From positions 4,443,001 through 4,507,000 of the forward strand of contig NZ_CP116346.1 in NCBI RefSeq assembly GCF_030254645.1: a stretch of 64,000 nucleotides of DNA. The letters run 5' to 3'. Origin of the DNA: Paucibacter sediminis. GTDB lineage: Bacteria; Pseudomonadota; Gammaproteobacteria; Burkholderiales; Burkholderiaceae_C. Each line of letters begins with the position of its first letter. Position 1 is the first letter of the stretch. This document shows, one piece after another, positions 58,117 through 64,000 of the stretch. The notes beneath the pieces were generated by a model. The model was not told where the DNA came from, did no database searches, and saw only the letters and a program-made list of their open reading frames with translations. A program made the translations under genes and the position numbers.

Positions 58117-59128
58117 GCCCAACCTCTTCGGGGCGCAGGCATTCGCGCACCAGATACTGCGGCTTGCGGTTGACATTCAGGTGCAGGCGGCCCAGGTATT
58201 CGCCGATGATGCCAAGCGCGAGCAACTGAATACCGCCCAGCAAAAGAATGGCCACGATGGTCGACGCATAACCCGGCACAGCAATGCTCGAGGTCAGTGA
58301 CTGAATCAGGTAATAAGCGCCTACGCCAAAGCCCGACAGCGATGCCAGCAGACCCAGACCGCTCACCAACTGCAGCGGCAGCAGCGAGAAGTTGGTGTAC
58401 AGATTCAGAGCCAGCGCCACCAGCTTGCTGAGCGAATAGCCTGACCGCCCCTCGGCACGCGCGTGATGCTCCACCTCCACACCCTCGATACGCCGGGTGC
58501 ACCAGGCCAACAAGCCATCCAGGTAGGTGAAGTTGAGGTCGTAGAACTGAACGCTCTGTACCAGCTCGCGCCGCATGATGCGAAAAGGCGTGGGCGTGAC
58601 GGGGTTCTTGAACACCGTCCGGTAGAAATGCCAGACCACGCTGGCGCCCAGATTGCGCCAGGACGCATGGTTGCGATCGGCAGGGCAACCGTACACCAGG
58701 TCGGCACCGCTGCGCTCAATCTGCGTGAGCAGCTTGGGAATTTCTTCCGGCGGATTCTGCAAATCATCGTCCATGGTCACGACGAAGCGACCTCGCGCGT
58801 GCCTGAGGCCACACATCAACGCATTGTGCTGGCCGTAGTTGCGCATCAGCTGTATCGCGACCAGCCGCTGCCCGAACTCTGCGCGCAAGGCATCCAAGGT
58901 GGCCCAGGAGTCGTCCGGGCTGCCATCCTCGACCAGCACCAGTTCGTAACGCTCGGTGATGCCCGACAACACCTTGCTGAGCCGCTCCAGCAACGCTCGC
59001 AATGTCTTGGCGGAGTTGTACACGGGCACAACAACCGAGATTTCCACCATGTCAGCCTGCGCATCGGCCGGCATCGCCGCTACCGGCATTTGCTGGGCCG
59101 AAGCCCGGAGAGGTGTCGTCATTTGCAT
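58109..59128 (-). CDS. GT2 family glycosyltransferase, ArnC/GtrB-like
   Basis: A 339-residue inner-membrane enzyme. The GT-A domain begins ISVVVPVYNSAKTLRALLER, with VEDGSPDDSW and the metal-binding VTMDDDLQNPPEEIP; GRSGYSLSKL is the motif shared by ArnC, GtrB and DPM1-like polyprenyl-phosphate transferases. Two C-terminal transmembrane helices (about 238-310) anchor it. It should move a nucleotide-activated sugar to undecaprenyl phosphate on the cytoplasmic face. It starts 10 bases after the PLP decarboxylase gene. Confidence 0.88.
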   Translation of the reverse strand: MQMTTPLRASAQQMPVAAMPADAQADMVEISVVVPVYNSAKTLRALLERLSKVLSGITERYELVLVEDGSPDDSWATLDALRAEFGQRLVAIQLMRNYGQHNALMCGLRHARGRFVVTMDDDLQNPPEEIPKLLTQIERSGADLVYGCPADRNHASWRNLGASVVWHFYRTVFKNPVTPTPFRIMRRELVQSVQFYDLNFTYLDGLLAWCTRRIEGVEVEHHARAEGRSGYSLSKLVALALNLYTNFSLLPLQLVSGLGLLASLSGFGVGAYYLIQSLTSSIAVPGYASTIVAILLLGGIQLLALGIIGEYLGRLHLNVNRKPQYLVRECLRPEEVGRG

Positions 59129-59138
59129 GGGCTTGCTC

Positions 59139-60392
59139 TCATACCAGCACCTCGGTCAAGGGCGCTTGGCCCAGAAAGCCCTGCGGGCTGGCGCTTGCGC
59201 CATAGGCACCCGATTGGTAGATCACCACCAAGTCGCCCTCGCCCGCCACCGGCAGCTCCATGCGGTCAGCCAGCAGGTCCAGCGGCGTGCACAGGGGGCC
59301 GACCACGGAGACGAGCTCGCGGGGCTGGCTCGCCATACGGTTGCCAATCGCCACCGGATAATTCTTGCGCAGCACCTGGCCAAAATTACCCGAGGCCGAG
59401 AGGTGATGGTTGAGCCCGCCGTCGGTGACCAAGAACACCTGGCCTCGCGAAAGCTTGCGGTCAACCACGCGTGTCACATAGACGCCGGCCTCACCCACAA
59501 GATAGCGGCCCAGCTCGATGACGATGCTTGCCTGCGGAAGTTCCTGCCTGCAGCGCTGTTCCAAAGCGGCCAGGTTGGCAGCGATGGGCGCCAAGTCCAG
59601 GTGCTGTTCGCCCGGGAAATAGGGGATGCCGAAGCCGCCGCCGAGATTCAGGAAGCGCACGGGCGCTGGCGCATGCTCGGACAAACGCAACGCGAGTGCA
59701 TAGGAATTCTGTTGCGCCTCGCAGATGGATTCGGCTTTTAGATTCTGCGAGCCGGCAAAGAGATGGAAGCCCTCGAAGGCCAGCCCCAACGCGCCCACAC
59801 GCTTGAGTACGGCGGGCATCTGCTCGACGTCGACCCCAAACTGCTTCGGGCCACCACCCATCTTCATGCCCGAGCCCTTGAGCTCGAAGTCGGGATTGAC
59901 GCGAAGTGCGACTCGCGCAGGCTGCCCCAGGCGCTGCGACTCCCGCGCCAGCACCTCGAGCTCGCGCGGCGACTCCACATTCACCAGCACACCCGCGGCC
60001 ACCGATTGGCGCAACTCGACGTCGCGCTTGCCCGGGCCGGCAAAACTGATCTCGGCCGGGTCTGCGCCGGCATCCAGTGCCACCTTCAACTCGCCGGCGG
60101 ACGCCACGTCGATGCCATCCACCAAGCCCGCCATCAACCCCACCACCGCCGGCATCGGGTTGGCCTTCATCGCATAGTGCAGCTTCACCCCAGCCGGCAG
60201 CAAAACGCGCAAGGCCCGCACCCGCTCGGCCAGCAGGTTGCGGTCATAGGCATAGAAGGGCGTCTGCCCGACTCGGGCAGCCAGTGTCGTGAGTTTGTGC
60301 CCCCCGATCAGCAATTCACCGTCCCGGACCGGGAATTGCTGCATGGGCGCATGGACGGGCGCTCGGCGTGGCGCGCTGCTCGTGTCTGTCAT
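59139..60392 (-). CDS. PLP-dependent decarboxylase, exosortase A system-associated
   Basis: A 417-residue fold-III (alanine racemase-like) PLP enzyme of the LysA/ODC group. PLP Lys76 lies in LHYAMKANPMPAV; the phosphate site GGGFGIPYF and the acceptor ELGRYLVGEAG are present. The C-terminal SGAYGASASPQGFLG is typical of this subgroup, recognised as exosortase-A-associated (TIGR03099-like). The substrate is unknown to me; relatives such as BtrK decarboxylate amino acids bound to a carrier protein. The start 60392 lies 8 bases after the acyl-CoA ligase stop. Longer frames are shadows. Confidence 0.85.
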   Translation of the reverse strand: MTDTSSAPRRAPVHAPMQQFPVRDGELLIGGHKLTTLAARVGQTPFYAYDRNLLAERVRALRVLLPAGVKLHYAMKANPMPAVVGLMAGLVDGIDVASAGELKVALDAGADPAEISFAGPGKRDVELRQSVAAGVLVNVESPRELEVLARESQRLGQPARVALRVNPDFELKGSGMKMGGGPKQFGVDVEQMPAVLKRVGALGLAFEGFHLFAGSQNLKAESICEAQQNSYALALRLSEHAPAPVRFLNLGGGFGIPYFPGEQHLDLAPIAANLAALEQRCRQELPQASIVIELGRYLVGEAGVYVTRVVDRKLSRGQVFLVTDGGLNHHLSASGNFGQVLRKNYPVAIGNRMASQPRELVSVVGPLCTPLDLLADRMELPVAGEGDLVVIYQSGAYGASASPQGFLGQAPLTEVLV

Positions 60393-60400
60393 GTTCGGAC

Positions 60401-62032
60401 TCAGGTATTGCGCTCGACCCAAGCGGTGGCGAGCAGCTTGCGATCGATCTTGCCATTGGGATTGCGCGGCAGCGGCCCCGACTGCGCCTCGATGCCAGCC
60501 GGCACCATATAGGCCGGCATGCGCTTGCGGCACTCTGCCTGCAAGGCGGCGAGATCCAGCCCTTCGGCACCTGCCGGCGCGGTGGCAATCACCTGCACGC
60601 TCTGCCCCAGGCTGGCGTGATCCACACCGAAGGCCACGCACTCTCCCACCAACTGGGTGGCGTACAGGATTTCCTCGACTTCGGTCGGGCTGATGCGATA
60701 GCCCGATGTCTTGATCATCTCGTCGCGACGACCGATGAAGTACAGATAGCCTTCGGCATCGCGCCTCACGTTGTCGCCTGAGTACACCGCGTATTCGGGC
60801 AACTGCAGGCCCGCCTCGCGCCCGCCCAGCCCCGCGGGCAGCAATCGATAGCGCTCTGCGGTTTTCTCCGCATCGTTCCAATAGCCGAGGCCCACCAGCG
60901 CACCGCGATGCACCAGCTCGCCAGGCTCATCGGCCGCGCACTCGCTGCCGTCCTCGCGCAGCACCAGAATCTCGGCGTTGGGAATGGCGCGGCCAATCGA
61001 GTCAGGCCGGCGATCCACCTGATCGGGCGGCAGATAGGTGGAGCGGAAGGCTTCGGTCAAGCCATACATCAGATAGGGCTTGGCGGCCGGAGCACGCTTG
61101 CGCAGGGCATCCAGGGTTTCACGCGGCATGCGCCCGCCGGTATTCGCAAAGTAGCGCAGACGTTCATTGATGGCGGCAGGCCACTCCAGTTGCGTCAGCT
61201 GGATATAGAGCGGCGGGACCGCCGTGATGCCGGTGACACCCTCGCGCGCCATCGCATTCAACACATCGCGCGGGAACAGATAATTCAGCAATACCACGCG
61301 CGCCCCGCTATGAAAGGCGGTCGTGAGCTGGCTGAAACCAGCATCGAAGGACAGCGGCAGTGCCGCCAGCAGCACATCGTCGGGGCCGTTCTCCAGATAG
61401 CTCGCCACGCTCTTCGCGCCTGCCACCATATTGCGGTGCGAAAGCACGACGCCCTTAGGACGCCCGGTACTGCCGGAGGTATAGAGGATAGCCACCATAT
61501 CGCTATCAATCACGCGATGGCCGGCGCGCTTTGGGGCCTGCAGCAGGGAACGCCAGTGCAGTACGGCGGAGCCGCCATCCCCGCCGGGCGCCTGCGTCTC
61601 GGCCTGGTCTTCCGTCAGCACGACATGGCGCAACTCGGGGCATTCGGACAGGGTTTCGCGCAGCAACACATAGCGCTCAGGTGAGGTCACCAGCACACGC
61701 ACGCCGCAATCTCGCAGGATGAAGCCGACCTGCTCGGCCTTGAGCAAGGGGTTGAGCGGCACGAACACACCGCCAGCCGCAGGCGCAGCAAAACTCGCGG
61801 CAACCGTCTCGAAACGCTTCTCGAGGTAGATGCCAACCCGCTCGCCACGCTGCAAGCCCAGTTCAAGCAGGCCATTGGCCACGCCCTGGATCAGCGCCCA
61901 CAACTCGCCATAGGTCTGGGTCTGCTTGCCGTAGCTGAGCGCCGGCGCCTGCGGGTTCATGGTGGCCTGACGCAAGGGCAGTTCATGCAAAAGCTGGGCG
62001 TCGGCAAGCGGCGTCACACGATCAACTGTCAT
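60401..62032 (-). CDS. acyl-CoA ligase (AMP-forming), exosortase A system-associated
   Basis: A 543-residue ANL-superfamily adenylating enzyme. A3-type loop LYTSGSTGRPKGVVLSH, A5 YGLTEAF, A7 SGDNVRRDAEGYLYFIGR and A10 PRNPNGKIDRK (catalytic Lys) are intact. It matches the exosortase-A-associated ligase group (TIGR03098-like), which clusters with the decarboxylase and carrier protein seen here. It probably adenylates a carboxylate, perhaps an amino acid, and loads it on the acyl carrier protein encoded divergently. Start 62032 is preferred; upstream in-frame TTG at 62089 lacks support. Confidence 0.86.
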   Translation of the reverse strand: MTVDRVTPLADAQLLHELPLRQATMNPQAPALSYGKQTQTYGELWALIQGVANGLLELGLQRGERVGIYLEKRFETVAASFAAPAAGGVFVPLNPLLKAEQVGFILRDCGVRVLVTSPERYVLLRETLSECPELRHVVLTEDQAETQAPGGDGGSAVLHWRSLLQAPKRAGHRVIDSDMVAILYTSGSTGRPKGVVLSHRNMVAGAKSVASYLENGPDDVLLAALPLSFDAGFSQLTTAFHSGARVVLLNYLFPRDVLNAMAREGVTGITAVPPLYIQLTQLEWPAAINERLRYFANTGGRMPRETLDALRKRAPAAKPYLMYGLTEAFRSTYLPPDQVDRRPDSIGRAIPNAEILVLREDGSECAADEPGELVHRGALVGLGYWNDAEKTAERYRLLPAGLGGREAGLQLPEYAVYSGDNVRRDAEGYLYFIGRRDEMIKTSGYRISPTEVEEILYATQLVGECVAFGVDHASLGQSVQVIATAPAGAEGLDLAALQAECRKRMPAYMVPAGIEAQSGPLPRNPNGKIDRKLLATAWVERNT

Positions 62033-62332
62033 GAAACTCGAAGTTTGGTTAGGGCTGCGCCGCAAGCAATCGGCATCAAGGGCATTCAAATGGATTTCCG
62101 GGCGCCGGCAAAGTAGAAAAAGTATCGCACGCAGAATATCGGGGCAAAGCGCGCGGCGTCCCCTGTTTGAAGCTGCCTCGAAGAAGCTCGAGAGGGTAAT
62201 TGCAAATCACGTGAGATATTCATCGGCCTCACCCTCGGTCTAAGGGGGGCGAAACCTGCGGAGTGCGGAAACTGGCCAGTTAAGATCCCGCCTTCACTCG
62301 AGCCGCCCTCAAGCCTGGCACAAACCCGACCC
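62033..62332. promoter_or_regulatory. 300-base divergent region between ligase and carrier-protein genes
   Basis: No gene is visible here. The segment separates two divergent exosortase-associated transcripts and is AT-richer than its flanks around 62110-62230. A TGGCAC at about 62312 lacks the downstream TTGC needed for a sigma-54 site, and no clear -35/-10 pair was found. Neither start has a strong Shine-Dalgarno sequence. Confidence 0.4.
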
Positions 62333-62584
62333 ATGAATACCGACAAGCAAGTGTTGCGCATCCTCGACGAGGTCCTCAGCCTGAACGGCCGCAGCAACGG
62401 ATTCGACCGCGACACGCCGCTCCTGGGTGCGATCCCGGAGTTGGACTCGATGGCCGTGGTGAGCCTGATCACAAGTTTCGAAGAACAGCTGGGCATCATG
62501 GTCGGCGACGACGAGATCGATGGCGCGACCTTCGCCACCGTTGGCTCGCTGGTCGACTTCGTCGACGAGAAACTGCGCGGCTGA
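62333..62584 (+). CDS. acyl carrier protein, exosortase-associated
   Basis: An 83-residue carrier protein. Phosphopantetheine would attach to Ser39 in ELDSMAVVSLI; the flanking helices (RILDEVL; FEEQLGI; TVGSLVDFVDEKL) complete the four-helix bundle. Unlike the housekeeping AcpP, the motif is LDSM rather than DSLD, which suggests a dedicated partner set. The neighbouring ligase (divergent) and two hydrolases (downstream) are its likely partners. 21 bases separate it from the next gene. Confidence 0.88.
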   Translation: MNTDKQVLRILDEVLSLNGRSNGFDRDTPLLGAIPELDSMAVVSLITSFEEQLGIMVGDDEIDGATFATVGSLVDFVDEKLRG

Positions 62585-62605
62585 GTCCGCGGCCCGCTTC
62601 GCCGG

Positions 62606-63427
62606 ATGTCTGCGCCCCACGCCCTGTTTCTGGACACCCCCGATGGCCGCGGCCAGCGCTTTGCGCTGTACCACGAGCCACAGGGCAGTTGCCTGGGTCG
62701 CGTTCTCTATTTGCACCCGTTCGCCGAAGAGATGAACAAGTCGCGGCGCATGGTGGCGCTGCAGGCACGCCAATTCGCCGCGGCCGGCTATGCGGTTCTG
62801 CAGATCGATCTGTTGGGCTGCGGTGACAGCAGCGGCGACTTTGCTGACGCCAGCTGGGACGACTGGATCGCCGACGGTCTGCTGGGTCTGCAATGGCTGA
62901 CCGCGCGCCACGCGGCTGCGCCGCTGTGGCTATGGGGTTTGCGCGTCGGCGCGCTGCTCGCCGGGGCATTGAGCCAGCACATTGCCGAACCGCAGCGCTT
63001 ACTGCTGTGGCAACCGGTCTTGCAAGGCCGCATGGCCTTGCAACAATTCCTGCGGCTCAAGCTGGCCGCGGATCTGGGGGGAGGCGCGGGCAAGGCCGTC
63101 ATGGAGCAGCTCAGGGCCGACCTGGACCAGGGCCGTGCCGTGGACATTGCCGGCTACCGCCTGCCCGCCGCTCTGGCCAGCGGCATGGCGGGCGCGCAAC
63201 TGGCACCGCAGCCGAATTGGCACGAGGTGCACTGGCTGGAACTGAGCACACGCGACGCGCCCGAGCTGCTGCCCGTGTCTGACGCCACCACGGCCGCCTG
63301 GCGTGAGGCGGGCCTGCCGGTGCTCGCGCATGCGCTGCATGGCCCAGCCTTCTGGCAGTCGACCGAAATCGAGACGGCACCGGCGCTGCTGGACGCGAGC
63401 CTGACCGCCTTGCGGAGGCCGCAATGA
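62606..63427 (+). CDS. alpha/beta-hydrolase, exosortase A system-associated (type 2), nucleophile replaced
   Basis: A 273-residue alpha/beta-hydrolase-fold protein matching the exosortase-associated hydrolase 2 group (TIGR03101-like). The oxyanion segment LYLHPFAEEMNKSRRM and strand DLLGCGDSSGDF are conserved. The nucleophile elbow reads WGLRVG, placing Arg113 where Ser/Cys/Asp should be, so it may not hydrolyse anything by itself. It overlaps hydrolase 1 by 4 bases (ATGA at 63424-63427) and may act as its partner. Confidence 0.85.
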   Translation: MSAPHALFLDTPDGRGQRFALYHEPQGSCLGRVLYLHPFAEEMNKSRRMVALQARQFAAAGYAVLQIDLLGCGDSSGDFADASWDDWIADGLLGLQWLTARHAAAPLWLWGLRVGALLAGALSQHIAEPQRLLLWQPVLQGRMALQQFLRLKLAADLGGGAGKAVMEQLRADLDQGRAVDIAGYRLPAALASGMAGAQLAPQPNWHEVHWLELSTRDAPELLPVSDATTAAWREAGLPVLAHALHGPAFWQSTEIETAPALLDASLTALRRPQ

Positions 63428-64000
63428 ATGCGCTGCCTTACCGGGAGCGCGTGCTGCCCGTTGCCTGCGAGAGCGAGCCACTGCTGGCGGTATTGACCGA
63501 ACCTGCTGCCGCTCAATCGCCCGCCATTGGCGTGCTGATCGTCGTTGGTGGCCCACAGTATCGGGTTGGCAGCCACCGCCAATTCGTGTTGCTGGCGCGT
63601 GAACTGGCGCGCGCCGGCCATGCCTGCTTGCGCTTTGACGTACGCGGCATGGGCGATGCCGGCGGAGAGATGCGCAGCTTCGAAGCCCTGGACGCCGACA
63701 TTCATGCGGCATTGCAGGCCTGGCGCGCCGATGCCGGGGCGCCAGGCAAGCTGGTTCTGTGGGGGCTTTGCGACGGCGCCTCAGCGGCCCTGCTCTACCT
63801 CCATGCGCAGCAAAGCAGGGGCCTGTCCGGCGATGCGGTGCAAGGGCTCTGCCTGCTCAACCCCTGGGTACGCTCGGCCGAAGGCCAGGCGCGCGCCCAG
63901 GTCAAACACTACTACTGGGATCGGCTGCGCCAACGCGGCTTCTGGACCAAACTGCTCAGCGGCAAGGTAGCCCTCTCCGCACTCTCCGGTCTGCTACGGG
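63424..64000 (+). CDS. alpha/beta-hydrolase, exosortase A system-associated (type 1), partial
   Basis: The first 192 codons of a gene that runs off the window. The strand VGGPQYRVGSHRQFVLLAR and RFDVRGMGDAGG are typical of the exosortase-associated hydrolase 1 group (TIGR03100-like). The nucleophile elbow is WGLCDGAS with Cys116 in place of Ser, as in the lipase-like box of PHA synthases, which suits acyl transfer from a thioester. Start 63424 overlaps the type 2 hydrolase stop. The catalytic His lies beyond the window. Confidence 0.88.
   Translation, partial: MNALPYRERVLPVACESEPLLAVLTEPAAAQSPAIGVLIVVGGPQYRVGSHRQFVLLARELARAGHACLRFDVRGMGDAGGEMRSFEALDADIHAALQAWRADAGAPGKLVLWGLCDGASAALLYLHAQQSRGLSGDAVQGLCLLNPWVRSAEGQARAQVKHYYWDRLRQRGFWTKLLSGKVALSALSGLLR

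Noticed and set aside
59139-60881. An extended PLP decarboxylase reading up to 60881
   Set aside because: The extra N-terminal 163 codons lie inside the acyl-CoA ligase gene in another frame and are Arg-rich; the family starts at 60392.
62290-62332. Possible sigma-54 promoter before the carrier-protein gene (TGGCAC)
   Set aside because: The -12 TTGC element is missing at the required spacing.

Overview
The window is a high-GC bacterial chromosome segment that reads as Burkholderiales, most likely the Rubrivivax/Leptothrix/Roseateles group (Sphaerotilaceae-like). This rests on gene content and order: the order eno-ftsB, the rimP-nusA-infB-rbfA-truB operon, a DUF3138 outer-membrane protein, and a PEP-CTERM protein together with exosortase-A-associated genes. 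No insertion sequence, phage gene or CRISPR array was seen. Coding density is very high and only one gap (between the two exosortase-associated gene sets) reaches 300 bases.

Layout. 0-3.5 kb: the end of eno, ftsB, then an NAD-precursor salvage set (PnuC transporter, NadR-like kinase, exported 5'-nucleotidase). 3.5-8.7 kb: Hsp33, gamma-carbonic anhydrase, a DUF455 ferritin-like protein, a small exported protein, TerC, a Bax-inhibitor-1 protein and an EamA transporter. 8.7-26.1 kb: an Lrp-type regulator diverging from a long same-strand polyamine cluster. It holds two class III aminotransferases, PuuB, PuuD, PuuA, a PotFGHI-type ABC importer, a DUF3138 outer-membrane barrel, PuuC, a second glutamine-synthetase-fold ligase, an EamA exporter and an aspartoacylase-type deacylase. 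26-31.8 kb: FrnE-like DsbA protein, PEP-CTERM protein, RdgC, HD-GYP protein and an RhlE-like helicase. 31.9-42.5 kb: mostly minus-strand housekeeping genes (Ogt, metallo-beta-lactamase-fold protein, DusA, MFS and EamA transporters, formate-THF ligase, an HIBYL-CoA-hydrolase-like enzyme, TypA). 42.5-49.2 kb: truB, rbfA, infB, nusA, rimP, with a promoter and a terminator-like hairpin in the rimP leader and another hairpin between infB and rbfA. 49.4-54 kb: fabI, an AdiA-type decarboxylase, NfeD and an SPFH protein.

54-64 kb is the most interesting part. After tRNA-Ser(GGA) and a strong bidirectional terminator comes a tight seven-gene minus-strand operon: acyl-CoA ligase, PLP decarboxylase, GT2, WecD-like GNAT, GtrA, WecE and a GT39-type membrane transferase. 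It diverges from an acyl carrier protein and two alpha/beta-hydrolases that run off the window. The ligase, decarboxylase, carrier and hydrolases match the 'exosortase A system-associated' families, whose chemistry is unknown to me. The other five genes look like a complete Gtr/Arn-type pathway that makes a dTDP-4-amino-sugar, acetylates it, loads it on undecaprenyl phosphate, flips it and transfers it in the periplasm. Having both in one transcript suggests a cell-surface decoration system tied to PEP-CTERM/exosortase biology; a PEP-CTERM protein is also encoded in this window.

Most start sites were chosen from Shine-Dalgarno spacing and family alignment recalled from memory. No database search was run.
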